Assembly: GCA_003243445.1 (NCBI GenBank)
Contig: QFQQ01000024.1
Location: 21,014 to 85,013 of the forward strand
Source of the DNA: Citrobacter freundii
Lineage (GTDB): Bacteria > Bacteroidota > Bacteroidia > Chitinophagales > Chitinophagaceae
Direction of reading: 5' to 3'
DNA length: 64,000 bases
Shown: positions 33,558-43,483 of the stretch, in pieces
Numbering within the stretch: the first letter of the stretch is position 1
How the letters are laid out: the number at the start of each line of letters is the position of its first letter
Notes under the pieces: generated by a model
Database searches by the model: none
The model's input: only the letters and a program-made list of their open reading frames with translations
Told to the model about the DNA's origin: nothing
Translations under genes and position numbers: made by a program

Positions 33558-35396
33558 ATGTACACTCGTCTTTTTACCGTAATCTTCTTTGCCTTTATTG
33601 CAGCTATTGCAAACAGCCAGTCCTATCAATACAGTGTAAATCTCAATGACACTGCGAATGACCGGTTGAACATCACGCTTATAACTCCTCCCGTCAGTCA
33701 ATCGGAGATCAACTTTTACCTGCCACGCATTTTGCCAGGCACATATATGAACAGCAACTTTGGTAAATATGTGCACGACCTGAAAGCTTTTGATAAAAAC
33801 GGCGCGGCATTGCCGGTAAGCCGTAAAGACGACAATGGCTGGACCATTAAACAAGCGCAGACGCTTAACAAGATCACTTATGCCGTTGAAGACACCTGGG
33901 ATTCGCCAATCGATAACCAGGTATACGAAATGGTGGGCACAAACTTTGAAGGCGGAAAGAATTTCGTTATCAATACCTGCGGCCTCTTCGGTTATCTTGA
34001 TGGAATGAAGAAAACACCCTTTGAGATCAGCTTCATCAAGCCCCAGGGATTTTATGCGGCAACTGGTTTAAAACCCGTTTCCTCAACCAATACATCAGAT
34101 GTTTTTCGTTGCGTGAATGTGGATGAGTTATATGATTCTCCCATCATGTACTCGCTTCCGGATACAGCGACCATAAAAGTCGGCAATGCAGATGTGCTGA
34201 TCGCTGTTTATTCACCACATAAAGTAGCGCATGCAAAATTTATTGCAACGAACTTTGAAAAATTAATGAAGGGTGCTGCTGCGTATCTCAAAGGAAAATT
34301 ACCCGTTGATAAATACGCGTTCATCTTTTATTTCAATGGAGAACAAAAAGGATTCAAAACATCGGGCGCATGGGAGCATTCGTATTCTTCTTTTTACGCG
34401 TTGGAGGAGCAGGACGAACAGCAAGCCATCGGTAATTGGATAGATATTGCCGCACATGAGTTCTTTCATATCGTAACCCCGCTTACCATCAGTTCGAAAG
34501 AAGTAAAGGAATTCAACTTTAATGAAACCGTTCTCTCCAAACATTTATGGCTGTATGAGGGCAGCACGGAATATTATGCTAATCACATGCAGGTTTGGTC
34601 GGGCATTACCAAACCGGAGGAATTTATCAGCGCGCTTGAAACTAAAATAAAATATTCCCGCCTTTATTTTAACGATTCGCTTCCGCTCGCTGAAATGAGC
34701 CGCGAGAGCGCCGGTAAATGGCATGAGCAATACGGCAACATCTATATGAAAGGAGCATTGGTTTCAGCTTGTATTGATCTTTACCTGATGAAGCTTTCCG
34801 GCAACCAATACACGTTGCGGGATCTGAAACATGATCTCGGCATTCTTTACGGAAAAGACAAATATTTCCTGGATGATGAATTGTATGATGCGATCGCGAA
34901 GCTCAGCTATCCTGAAATAAAAGACTTCCTGGTAACGTATGTGGACGGTTCGAAACCTGTTCCTTATGAAGAATTCTTTGGACTGGCAGGCATTGACTAC
35001 CTGAAGAAAAAAACGGTGAATACGATCAATCTCGGCAGCATCAGCATTAACAATGAAAAAGACAAGCTGGTGCTTGATGCCGCCGACGTAAATGCGTTCG
35101 GAAAGAAAATGGGTTATCAGACCGGAGACGAACTGTTAAGCATCAACGGGGAAAAAGCCACAAAGGACAATATAGGTCTGCTGATCCGGAAATTCAATAG
35201 CAGCGCAAAAGAAGGCGATACCCTGACGGTTGAAGTATTACGCAAAACCGGAAAGAAAAAAACACCTGTCAAACTTTCGCAGACCGTTTTCAAGTCTGAC
35301 CGTGTGATCGAACACGTACTGGAAATAAACCCGAACCCGACACCTGCCCAACTTGAAATGCGCAAAGCATGGTGGGGTCAGGGCGTTTGCAAATGA
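33558..35396 (+). CDS. Exported M61-family metallopeptidase with PDZ domain
   Basis: A 612-residue protein with signal peptide (MYTRLFTVIFFAFIAAIANS). An N-terminal beta domain (SQYQYSVNL onward) is followed by a thermolysin-like domain with the zinc motif HEFFH (IAAHEFFHIVTPL, near residue 300) and downstream Glu in YEGSTEYYA. A PDZ domain follows around 510-590 (GYQTGDELLSINGEKATKDN). M61 peptidases are glycyl aminopeptidases. The next gene, a Xaa-Pro aminopeptidase, lies 92 bases downstream on the same strand. Confidence 0.9.
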   Translation: MYTRLFTVIFFAFIAAIANSQSYQYSVNLNDTANDRLNITLITPPVSQSEINFYLPRILPGTYMNSNFGKYVHDLKAFDKNGAALPVSRKDDNGWTIKQAQTLNKITYAVEDTWDSPIDNQVYEMVGTNFEGGKNFVINTCGLFGYLDGMKKTPFEISFIKPQGFYAATGLKPVSSTNTSDVFRCVNVDELYDSPIMYSLPDTATIKVGNADVLIAVYSPHKVAHAKFIATNFEKLMKGAAAYLKGKLPVDKYAFIFYFNGEQKGFKTSGAWEHSYSSFYALEEQDEQQAIGNWIDIAAHEFFHIVTPLTISSKEVKEFNFNETVLSKHLWLYEGSTEYYANHMQVWSGITKPEEFISALETKIKYSRLYFNDSLPLAEMSRESAGKWHEQYGNIYMKGALVSACIDLYLMKLSGNQYTLRDLKHDLGILYGKDKYFLDDELYDAIAKLSYPEIKDFLVTYVDGSKPVPYEEFFGLAGIDYLKKKTVNTINLGSISINNEKDKLVLDAADVNAFGKKMGYQTGDELLSINGEKATKDNIGLLIRKFNSSAKEGDTLTVEVLRKTGKKKTPVKLSQTVFKSDRVIEHVLEINPNPTPAQLEMRKAWWGQGVCK

Positions 35397-35463
35397 TGAG
35401 ATCCTGCTAATATCCGGTACATTTTTATTAAAATCGATCTCGTGCTCATTAATCCATTTGCAC

Positions 35464-35471
35464 TAGGTTTG
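35464..35471 (+). promoter_or_regulatory. -7 box upstream of Xaa-Pro aminopeptidase
   Basis: TAGGTTTG matches TAnnTTTG exactly and is 17 bases before the ATG. A -33 TTTG at the standard distance is not evident. Confidence 0.45.
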
Positions 35472-35488
35472 TAGCACATTTTTCATAT

Positions 35489-36886
35489 ATGAAACTGAAT
35501 CTTTTTTCTTCCGGTACGTATACAAGCAGAAGACAGAAACTATCTTCTGCCGTAAATGGTGGCTTGATCCTTTTGCCTGGCAACACAGAAGCCAGCATGA
35601 ATTATACAGACAATCATTATCCGTTCAGACAGGATAGCTGCTTTCTCTATTATGCAGGTCTTGACATCGCCGGTCTTGTGTTGATGATCGACACAGACAA
35701 CGGCACATCCACTCTTTTTGGGAACGAGTTGAGTATGGATGATATCATCTGGACGGGACCTTTACCCTCTTTGCAGGAACAGGCGGCTTTGGTGGGGATC
35801 AGTTCCGTTCAACCTTTGTCTGCTATTGCTAGTGTGTTGAAGAAAGCACAGGATAAAAAGCAGGGCATTCATATCCTTTCGCCTTATCGTGGCGATACGG
35901 CTATTCAGCTTGCTGAATGGCTGGGTGTAGCCACCACAGCATTAAAACCCTTTGTTTCGGAAAAGCTGATCAAAGCGATCATTCAACAGCGCGAAATAAA
36001 GGAAGCTGCCGAAATACAGGAGATGCATGAAGCTGCTTCCATCAGTGCAGACATGCATGTTGCCGGCATGGAACTGACGCGCGAGGGTTTGTACGAATAT
36101 GAAATTGCCGCAAGGGTTGAAAGCATTGCGCTTTCAGGAAATGGCCGCCTCGCTTACCCGATCATTCTTTCTGTGAACGGGCAGACTTTACACAATCATT
36201 ATCACGGCAACCAGCTTGATGCCGGCCGTATGATCCTTTGTGATGCAGGCGCTGAAAATAATAAACATTATGCGGGAGATCTCACCAGGACCTTCCCCGT
36301 CGCCAAACGCTTTTCCGTTCAGCAAAAAGAAATATATGAAGTGGTGCTCGATGCCATGAATCATTCGGTCAGCCTGCTGCGCCCCGGTATCACCTTTCAC
36401 GAGGTGCATAAACAGGCCGCTACCAGGATCGTTGCCGGCTTGAAAAATATTGGCCTCGTAAACGGAGATGTGAACGAAGCCGTTGCCGCCGGAGCACACA
36501 CATTATTCTTCCCGCATGGGCTCGGCCATATGATCGGACTCGATGTGCATGATATGGAAAATCTTGGCGAAGACCTGGTCGGTTATACTGACACAATAAA
36601 GCGCAGCAAAGAATTTGGCTGGAAATCCCTTCGCCTCGCAAAAGAACTAAAAGAAGGATTTGTATTGACGATAGAACCTGGCATTTATTTCATCCCCGAG
36701 CTGATTGAAAAATGGCAGGCAGAAAAGAAACTGGAAGAATTTATTAATTACAAAGCCCTGTCATCCTATCTGTCATTTGGCGGAATAAGAATAGAAGATA
36801 ATTACCTGGTAACTTCGGATGCAAGCCAGAAGCTGGGTAAACATCTTGCGAAGTCGGTGAAAGAAGTGGAGGAATTGAGAGGATAA
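35489..36886 (+). CDS. pepP: Xaa-Pro aminopeptidase (M24B)
   Basis: A 465-residue cytosolic metallopeptidase removing N-terminal residues before proline. An AMP_N domain (residues 1-135, NYTDNHYPFRQDSCFLYYAG) precedes the pita-bread catalytic domain. The five metal ligands are visible: the Asp of CDAGAE, the Asp of DLTRTF, the His of HGLGHMIGLDVHD, the Glu of TIEPGIY and the Glu of GIRIEDN. The length is normal. A -7 box lies at 35464 and a strong terminator follows, so it is its own unit. Confidence 0.92.
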   Translation: MKLNLFSSGTYTSRRQKLSSAVNGGLILLPGNTEASMNYTDNHYPFRQDSCFLYYAGLDIAGLVLMIDTDNGTSTLFGNELSMDDIIWTGPLPSLQEQAALVGISSVQPLSAIASVLKKAQDKKQGIHILSPYRGDTAIQLAEWLGVATTALKPFVSEKLIKAIIQQREIKEAAEIQEMHEAASISADMHVAGMELTREGLYEYEIAARVESIALSGNGRLAYPIILSVNGQTLHNHYHGNQLDAGRMILCDAGAENNKHYAGDLTRTFPVAKRFSVQQKEIYEVVLDAMNHSVSLLRPGITFHEVHKQAATRIVAGLKNIGLVNGDVNEAVAAGAHTLFFPHGLGHMIGLDVHDMENLGEDLVGYTDTIKRSKEFGWKSLRLAKELKEGFVLTIEPGIYFIPELIEKWQAEKKLEEFINYKALSSYLSFGGIRIEDNYLVTSDASQKLGKHLAKSVKEVEELRG

Positions 36887-36889
36887 AAA

Positions 36890-36927
36890 GAAAGCAGGCA
36901 TAATTGATATTGGTTATGCCTGCTTTC
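36890..36927 (+). terminator. Terminator after pepP
   Basis: A 14-bp perfect stem, GAAAGCAGGCATAA (36890-36903) with its complement (36914-36927). Confidence 0.85.
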
Positions 36928-36964
36928 ATTTCCTTTATATTACCCGGTATCATTACTCTCCTCT

Positions 36965-37004
36965 GGAAAATTGTCCAACACCTTCACTCCTTTGACAATT
37001 TTCC
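36965..37004. repeat. Perfect 11-bp hairpin
   Basis: GGAAAATTGTC (36965-36975) and GACAATTTTCC (36994-37004) are exact inverse complements separated by 18 bases. The remainder of the gap to 37193 shows no gene or clear promoter. It may be an operator or RNA hairpin. Confidence 0.6.
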
Positions 37005-37192
37005 GCTTAAATCCTTTTGAAGCCCCCAAGAGAAGTTTAGATGCGGCTAAAGGATACGCTGGCCTTGTTAGTAATTCAAGTGATCATTAAAAGAAATAAA
37101 AAGTTCAATGATCTCGCAACATTGGATGCATTTTTTATCTATCTTATCACGATCACCATTTAACCAAAACAAATCACCTCTCTTTACGCTTC

Positions 37193-38377
37193 ATGCGCAA
37201 AAACTTTCAACTGCTTATACTCCTCCTGCTTTCCTTACCCTGTATTTCACAGAACAAATCATTGAAAGAACCGGTATGGGAAGGACCTGCTACGGACACC
37301 ATCCCCGTGGAGTTCTCCAATGGTTCAATGATCATCACTCTCAAAATAGATCAACGGTCCTATCGCTTCATTTTCGATACGGGCGCTTGTTTATCCATTT
37401 CTGAAAGCCTGTTTGAGCGGAAAAAATACACCACACTTGGGGCAAAGCCCATCCAGGATGCAACAGGGAATATCAGCTCTTCTAAAAGCGTTTTTATACC
37501 CCAATTCAAACTCGGAAAATTTACGGTCAGTAATTGCAAAGCCGATGTGCTGGATTATCAGAAATCGAGTTTCTTCAAATGCCTGGATATTGATGGTGTG
37601 ATCGGTGGAGATATCTTCAAAACAAGCTTGCTGGAAATGGATCTGAAAAATCACCGGCTGATCATATCGCCAACGCAGGCGCTTCGTCCTGCTGCCAGCA
37701 ATGAACTTCCTGTTCAGTTTGATGAACAGTACAATCCGTTCTTCAATATCCGCTTGAAAGATCACTATACGTTGAATGTGTTATTTGATACGGGCGCGGA
37801 AGACCTGCTTACCATTCCTGAATACATTTTTGAAGAAAGCAGTCACGTTTGCGGTTACAGGATCCTGCGCAAAGGAAGATACAGTCTTGCAGGAGCACAT
37901 AATATTCCGGTAAAAGACAGCTACAGGATCGCGTCATTGGATAGCCTGATGCTGGGCAAAGCCAGCCTGAAATCTGCCGAAGTGTGTGTGGTAGGAAGAA
38001 ATGATATCAGTATTCTCGGACTCGATATTCTTCAATATGGCATTGTGCGGCTTGATTACCGGAATGCAACGATCAGTTTTACTCCTTATGACCAGGAGAT
38101 GCAATTCATTCCAAAGGAAAACTTTCCCGGGTTTTCCATTGGCCGTGAAAACCGGATGTATATCATCAATGGCATTGAATCGGGCTCCGATGCGGATCTG
38201 TGCGGAATAGAGGTCGGCATGCAGGTTACGAAGCTGGCAGATATGGACCTGACAACTTTTTCACGTAATAAAGATTGCCGCATTCTCCGGAAAAATCTGG
38301 CGATGATGAAAAAGTTTACGATCGAATACCTGGACCATGAGCGGAGAAAGAGAAGTTGTATACTGATCAGGCCCTGA
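37193..38377 (+). CDS. Exported retropepsin-like aspartic protease with PDZ
   Basis: A 394-residue protein with signal peptide (MRKNFQLLILLLLSLPCISQ). Two aspartic-protease halves are seen: FIFDTGACLSISES and VLFDTGAEDLLTIPE. Each retropepsin-like half supplies one catalytic Asp. The later hydrophobic segments (SILGLDILQYGIVRLDY) resemble the conserved ILG motif. A PDZ follows near 320-390 (ESGSDADLCGIEVGMQVTKL). The substrate is unknown. No obvious operon partner. Confidence 0.85.
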   Translation: MRKNFQLLILLLLSLPCISQNKSLKEPVWEGPATDTIPVEFSNGSMIITLKIDQRSYRFIFDTGACLSISESLFERKKYTTLGAKPIQDATGNISSSKSVFIPQFKLGKFTVSNCKADVLDYQKSSFFKCLDIDGVIGGDIFKTSLLEMDLKNHRLIISPTQALRPAASNELPVQFDEQYNPFFNIRLKDHYTLNVLFDTGAEDLLTIPEYIFEESSHVCGYRILRKGRYSLAGAHNIPVKDSYRIASLDSLMLGKASLKSAEVCVVGRNDISILGLDILQYGIVRLDYRNATISFTPYDQEMQFIPKENFPGFSIGRENRMYIINGIESGSDADLCGIEVGMQVTKLADMDLTTFSRNKDCRILRKNLAMMKKFTIEYLDHERRKRSCILIRP

Positions 38378-38421
38378 TCTCACAGATACAGGAGCCTGTC
38401 TCAGGTGATTTCAGTTTATCC

Positions 38422-39867
38422 CTATTGAACGTTACTTCTTGTATTATTCACCGTATCACTTCCCGCAGTCTTAAACCGTATCACATACTGTTTCAGTCTG
38501 TATCCACGCGTATTAATAAAAGACCGTCCCGTTAGTACCATCTCATATTCCTTTCCAGGCTTCAGTTTTACATTCACCCGCAACGCTGTATTTTCATTAT
38601 TATAACCAACAACTCCAACCACCGGGTCTGCCTCCTTTCCCAGCTGACCCGTTGTAAACGAATATCCTTTACCAATCATCGGACCGTTAAACCGTATGAT
38701 CAATTGCGTGATCGACGTATCAACACTCTCCGTGTTATTGCCGATCGGTTCTATTGAAACAACTTTCGGCAATTTCATTTCATGATCCGCTTTGATCTGT
38801 GAAATATTGGTGGCGGTCCTTCTGAAAAAATCGATGATCACCGGGTAAAAATCAGTGAACGCCGGATATTTTGATCTGTCACTTTCGTAAACACCCAGCA
38901 ATGCCACAAGGTCTCTCGTCCATAAAAATCCGCGGTTCAGCTGATCCATCATTTCATTTTCCGTATTCTCGACCGGCGTACTTTTTTGTGTCATCATATA
39001 GCGGATCACGGAAGCACGCACCAGCGATTCGATCAACACGGTCTCCCATTTCTTGTAGGCCTGGCTGGTCATTTCAGTCTGCATTGTATCCAACAGTATT
39101 TGCATGCTGTTATGCAATGAAATGTTGCCGGTCAATGCCTCTATAGAAGGATTGATAAATGAATGATTGAATTCATGGATCAGGGTTGGCAGATACGCAT
39201 CCTGCGGAAAAACAGGATCCTGTTTCGCATCAAAACTCCAGCTTCCCATGATCGCAAACACTTTCTTTGATCCGTCACGATTGGTGACAGAAGGCCCATA
39301 GTTCGAACCGCCGTTTGCACAACTGATCACCACATTGAATTCGTCCCTGGGCTTAACGCCGTAATAACTGAAATACCATGATTGATTAAATCCATTCAGC
39401 ACTTCAGCAAAAGCCTTCGTCGCTTTTTCATAATAAGGCGCCTGTTGTTTAAAAAAATCATCGGCATGACTATGGCTGTAGAATTTGCCCAGTAGCACAA
39501 CAAAACGTTTTGCCGTACCGGCAGTCCATCTTGGATCAAGATCTTCCTGCCAGTTGGATTGAAGCGAAAACCTGCGGCCCTTTTGTTCCAGGTTAACGGC
39601 CATAGACATCACCGCGTCAAAGCTGATGCCTGACTGACCGCGGATCTCCTTTGCAAACCTGATCAATGAATCTGTTGTATAGCGATCGAAATAGGCCTTG
39701 ATTGCTGCGGCATATTCCGCAGCGGCATTATCATTGTATTCATCATACCCGGCGAGACGTGCGACAATACTCATGATCTCGACCCGTTTATCAACCTGGG
39801 GTGTGATGGTGGCGCGGCAGGAATCCCGGATTACAAAAGCCAGGAAAAGTAAAACTATCCTTCTCAT
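38422..39867 (-). CDS. Exported DUF4932 metalloprotease-like protein
   Basis: I chose the ATG at 39867 (MRRIVLLFLAFVIRDSCRAT), which begins a signal peptide; an ATG at 39894 (MKRFVRSLIM) is also possible, and a frame start at 39981 is unlikely. The mature protein, about 460 residues, carries DUF4932 hallmarks, including the zinc motif HEFNH in LIHEFNHSFINPS and YYGVKPRDEFNVVISCANGG. A C-terminal Ig-like Big_5-type domain (KVVSIEPIGNNTESVDTSIT) follows. Proposed to be a secreted metallopeptidase; no activity is shown. It is convergent with the retropepsin-like gene. Confidence 0.75.
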   Translation of the reverse strand: MRRIVLLFLAFVIRDSCRATITPQVDKRVEIMSIVARLAGYDEYNDNAAAEYAAAIKAYFDRYTTDSLIRFAKEIRGQSGISFDAVMSMAVNLEQKGRRFSLQSNWQEDLDPRWTAGTAKRFVVLLGKFYSHSHADDFFKQQAPYYEKATKAFAEVLNGFNQSWYFSYYGVKPRDEFNVVISCANGGSNYGPSVTNRDGSKKVFAIMGSWSFDAKQDPVFPQDAYLPTLIHEFNHSFINPSIEALTGNISLHNSMQILLDTMQTEMTSQAYKKWETVLIESLVRASVIRYMMTQKSTPVENTENEMMDQLNRGFLWTRDLVALLGVYESDRSKYPAFTDFYPVIIDFFRRTATNISQIKADHEMKLPKVVSIEPIGNNTESVDTSITQLIIRFNGPMIGKGYSFTTGQLGKEADPVVGVVGYNNENTALRVNVKLKPGKEYEMVLTGRSFINTRGYRLKQYVIRFKTAGSDTVNNTRSNVQ

Positions 39868-40116
39868 AATCAAACTTCTGACGAATCGTTTCATAAGATG
39901 GTTTGCAGCTAATTTAAGGAAATGTGATACATCGGCGATATTATCTGACTGGTAAACTGCAGTTGGGGCGGGACATGACATAACTGCGCGGATTTATAAA
40001 TGGTCCCCCGGGCGGCATTTGAACGCTCTATGTTATACAGCACGTTCTGACTAAAAAATATTGAAACCGTTAACACCCTTCATCACTATTTTCGCCGCCA
40101 AATAACACCGAAACAA

Positions 40117-40124
40117 TAGTTTTG
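40117..40124 (+). promoter_or_regulatory. -7 box of the DUF6624 gene
   Basis: TAGTTTTG matches TAnnTTTG exactly. Transcription would start near 40131, which supports translation from the ATG at 40176 and not from 40137. Confidence 0.5.
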
Positions 40125-40175
40125 TATCGATACTGAATGACTGTTTTAACACCAGACATTCCCAAATTATTCGCC

Positions 40176-40859
40176 ATGAAAAAACTTTCCCTATTCCTGT
40201 TTGCAGTGTTGTTTCTTTCTGCCAGCCGCGCGCAAAACATCAATCTTCCGCTCAAACAGGAACTTGACAGTATTCTTTTTAAGGACCAGCTTTTCAGGGA
40301 GTACGTTTCAACGAAGCTGGACAGCGTCCGCATAGACTCGATCAGCCGTGTATTCAATATTCCCAGGAAGAACTTCTTCAATGGGCTTTCCAAACTGATG
40401 AACAAAACGGACTCTTCCAACCTGCGTCGTATCGAGGCCATTATTGCGCAATACGGATATCCTGGCAAATCAATGGTTGGCGAAAAAACAAATGAGGCCG
40501 TCTTTTATGTGATCCAGCATTCCTCTAAGATCGATCAATACCTGCCACTGATTGAAAGCGCAGCCACAAAAAATGAGTTGCCCTTCTATCTCTACGCCAT
40601 GATGAAGGACCGCTCGCTGATGTACAACAATAAACCACAGATCTGGGGCTCACAGGCAAAAGGCATGGGCGTTCCCAACAAAACAACGGGTAAATCCGAT
40701 TGGAAATTCTTTATCTGGCCAATCGAAGATGCAACCCACGTGAATGAACGCCGGAAAAAAGCAGGCTTCACCCAGACGGTTGAAGAAAATGCAAAGAGAC
40801 TTGGGATCGACTACAAAGTGATCACCATGGAACAGGTCAAAAACGGTGACATTAATTAG
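40176..40859 (+). CDS. Exported DUF6624-like protein
   Basis: A 227-residue protein with signal peptide MKKLSLFLFAVLFLSASRAQ. The central part (RIEAIIAQYGYPGKSMVGEK, NEAVFYVIQHSSKIDQYLPL) matches the DUF6624 pattern of a helical domain with a conserved His. No catalytic chemistry is known. The start at 40176 fits the upstream -7 box and gives a clean signal peptide. It is followed 49 bases later by the AraC regulator gene on the same strand. Confidence 0.7.
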   Translation: MKKLSLFLFAVLFLSASRAQNINLPLKQELDSILFKDQLFREYVSTKLDSVRIDSISRVFNIPRKNFFNGLSKLMNKTDSSNLRRIEAIIAQYGYPGKSMVGEKTNEAVFYVIQHSSKIDQYLPLIESAATKNELPFYLYAMMKDRSLMYNNKPQIWGSQAKGMGVPNKTTGKSDWKFFIWPIEDATHVNERRKKAGFTQTVEENAKRLGIDYKVITMEQVKNGDIN

Positions 40860-40907
40860 GATCAGCGGCGCCCCGCTCCGGTTCGTTTAAATTATTTTTG
40901 AAATCGA

Positions 40908-41714
40908 TTGGTTGAAATATTTGACGATATCCGCCGCTTATACAAGTTCCGGCAGCCCTGCCCTGAATTGGCCGGGTTGATCGAATTTTACTCGGAAACA
41001 TCTGCCGAGCATGCAAGGCATTGCATTAACAATAGTCCATTCACCGTTAAATTGTTTCCCAGCTACACGCCTACGATCTGGATCAACCTTGGCGCTCCGT
41101 ATTATCTCCAAAATGGTAATACAACGCATTATGTTGATTCGGATAAAGACATTCTTTTGCTTCGCGATTGCATTGTGGAAAGACAAAACCTTCCTTCCGA
41201 TAATATATTTACGATCAAGTTCACCCCGGGCGCACTGGAGATCCTTCTTGGGGTCGAACAACAGAAGATCGTTCACGATATATTTGACGCAAGCTCCATC
41301 ATTCCCGCACAGATCATTCGTCAGATGAAAAATAAAGACTCTTTTGAACAGCGATACCAGCTTCTCGAAAATTTTCTGCTTGATAAATTCATCCGCAGTA
41401 AAACAGAGGCAAGACTGATCGCGCCGGTTACTTCCGCCATTGAAGCGTTTATTGATTCAGGGATGAAGTTGCAAACAGAAGAACTGGCGCAGCAGCTTTA
41501 TCTCTCCGGGAAAACATTCAACCGGTATTTTCATTCCGTTACCGGAACCAACCCAAAGCGATTCCTGGCCAGTGTTCGCGCACGTGCCGCATTGACGGCT
41601 TATCAACGAAACAGGAAAGATTTCTCGGTTTATGATTTTGGTTATTTTGATCCGGCGCATTTCTATAAAGATGCGGTTCGATTTACCGGGTTAAAGCTTT
41701 CCTCCTTTCGCTGA
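40908..41714 (+). CDS. AraC-family transcriptional regulator
   Basis: A 268-residue regulator starting at TTG (MVEIFDDIRRLYKFRQPCPE). An N-terminal DUF6597-like sensing domain (CPELAGLIEFYSETSAEHAR) is followed by a C-terminal pair of HTH motifs (TEELAQQLYLSGKTFNRYFH, VTGTNPKRFLASVRARAALT, and the AraC end motif DFGYFDPAHFYKDAVRFTGL). It lies 62 bases before the TAP-like peptidase gene on the same strand and may control it. The effector is unknown. Confidence 0.85.
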   Translation: MVEIFDDIRRLYKFRQPCPELAGLIEFYSETSAEHARHCINNSPFTVKLFPSYTPTIWINLGAPYYLQNGNTTHYVDSDKDILLLRDCIVERQNLPSDNIFTIKFTPGALEILLGVEQQKIVHDIFDASSIIPAQIIRQMKNKDSFEQRYQLLENFLLDKFIRSKTEARLIAPVTSAIEAFIDSGMKLQTEELAQQLYLSGKTFNRYFHSVTGTNPKRFLASVRARAALTAYQRNRKDFSVYDFGYFDPAHFYKDAVRFTGLKLSSFR

Positions 41715-41776
41715 TTGTCCGTTTTTTACTTTTCTTTCCAGGTCAAGGACATTTCCTTTGTGGGATAATAAAAGTC

Positions 41777-43216
41777 ATGAAAACGATATCTCTACTTTGC
41801 CTTGCAATGATATGGACGGGGTTTTCTTATGGACAAACTCCCGGATCAAGCATTGAGACCGGTTCCTGTCCTGTAAAGATCGGCCCGGGTGTGATCAGCA
41901 TCTGCGGTTATCTCATTGCTCCGGAAAACCGTAAGAAGCCAGCCGGGCGGAAAGTAAAAGTGCCGTTCATTTTTGTACGCAGGCCGGAGATGTCCGCCGC
42001 AAAGAATACCACGTTGTTTACAACCGGCGGGCCTGGCTATAGTACGGTGGCAAACATTGACAGCATTGGTGAAGGGTCCGGGTGGTTGGCGTATGGCGGA
42101 TTTATCGCTTTTGACCAGCGCGGCTCCAAGCGATCCATTCCAAGTCTTGAATGTCCCGCCGTTACAGAAGCGATCCGCCAGAGTTATCGCACCGGTCAGG
42201 ATCGTGACAGCCTGGTGAGACTGGCGGTTACACAGAGCAGAAAGGAATTCACCACAAAAGGCATTGATCTTTCGTCTTACACAACCATCGAAAGTGCTGA
42301 AGATATCAATGATCTCCGGGTTCTGTTGAAAATAGATTCGCTGAATCTTGTTGGTATTTCCTACAGCGGAGGTTTGATGATGACTGTTGCACGTAATCAT
42401 CCTGAAGCTGTTCGCACGCTTGCGCTTGGTTCACCTCTTCCTTCCTTTGTGAATTATGAAGAACATGCGCTTGTGAATATAAATGAGGCGCTTGAAAATT
42501 TTTTCAATTATTATGATACAGACAGTGCCAGCCTGCGCCCTTATGGAGATCTGCGCAGCCGGTTCCATCATTATTTTACCAGTATCACCGGCAAACGCTT
42601 TCCGCTGAAATACTATGATGCGCTCAAGCATGATACCATTCAGATAACGTATGGAAAAGATGAATTAATGGATATTGTGCTGGATGGTTTATCCACTTAC
42701 GGTTTCAAAACTCTTCCGAAGACGATGAATGATCTGATCGATGGAAAACACTCTCCTTATATAGATCATGTGATCGATGGGTATTTCTCCGCAAACCAAA
42801 GCCTGTCACATGGCATGCGATATTCGATCTATTGTTCAGAGCAGATCGCATATTCAGATACAGCACTGATCAATAAACAATCAACTCTTTTTCCCTGGCT
42901 TGCTGGCTTTGCGTTTAACAGTCCGGATAAGGCCCTTTGTGACTGCTGGAAGGTAAAACCCGAACCAGCTCATGCAAAAGATCCCGTGTATTCGAACGTT
43001 CCTGTATTGATCGCCGCAGGTGATATTGATCCGTGGTGCAGTCCATTTTATAACCGTCTTATTCAACGGACTTTTCCCAATGCGCATTCTTTGATCTTTA
43101 GAAAACGCGGGCATGTGCCGGGTTTCTCTGCTGGCGGAGTTGAATACATTGCTCTTTTTTTTAAAAATCCGTATCAACGATTTAACGTGAGGAATAATGA
43201 TCTGTGGTCGGAATAG
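41777..43216 (+). CDS. Exported TAP-like alpha/beta-hydrolase peptidase
   Basis: A 479-residue protein with signal peptide (MKTISLLCLAMIWTGFSYGQ). The oxyanion region is TTGGPGYSTV. The nucleophile Ser is in LVGISYSGGLMM (GxSxG variant), the acid in LIAAGDIDPWCSP and the catalytic His in KRGHVPGFS. This order and the C-terminal TAP-like lid match prolyl/tripeptidyl aminopeptidases. It would cleave peptides in the periplasm. It is convergent with the large permease gene; an inverted repeat lies between them. Confidence 0.85.
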   Translation: MKTISLLCLAMIWTGFSYGQTPGSSIETGSCPVKIGPGVISICGYLIAPENRKKPAGRKVKVPFIFVRRPEMSAAKNTTLFTTGGPGYSTVANIDSIGEGSGWLAYGGFIAFDQRGSKRSIPSLECPAVTEAIRQSYRTGQDRDSLVRLAVTQSRKEFTTKGIDLSSYTTIESAEDINDLRVLLKIDSLNLVGISYSGGLMMTVARNHPEAVRTLALGSPLPSFVNYEEHALVNINEALENFFNYYDTDSASLRPYGDLRSRFHHYFTSITGKRFPLKYYDALKHDTIQITYGKDELMDIVLDGLSTYGFKTLPKTMNDLIDGKHSPYIDHVIDGYFSANQSLSHGMRYSIYCSEQIAYSDTALINKQSTLFPWLAGFAFNSPDKALCDCWKVKPEPAHAKDPVYSNVPVLIAAGDIDPWCSPFYNRLIQRTFPNAHSLIFRKRGHVPGFSAGGVEYIALFFKNPYQRFNVRNNDLWSE

Positions 43217-43245
43217 AAAAGCTTTATCGCAATGTCATACAGACT

Positions 43246-43451
43246 GGCGTAAGGTTCCCGCAGATTTCGCAGATTTATTCACCTGATTATTGCAATTTTA
43301 TCCTTCTATAGAACCGGCTTTAATTTTTATCCGCAGATAACTTGAAGATATCTGCGTAATCTGCGGATGCTAACAAAAACACAATCGTTTATAGGCAATC
43401 ATTTCATTTGTCGGGCAGACAAATCTGCGAAATCTGCAGGAACCCTACGCC
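43246..43451. repeat. Nested inverted repeat, family A copy 2
   Basis: The outer arms 43246-43276 and 43421-43451 are inverse complements with few mismatches, and an inner ATCCGCAGAT/ATCTGCGGAT pair is present. 43371-43436 matches 2335-2400 in copy 1. It fills the convergent gap. Confidence 0.9.
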
Positions 43452-43483
43452 AAACCGCGCCAGAAGTGCTCATCGATCAACAT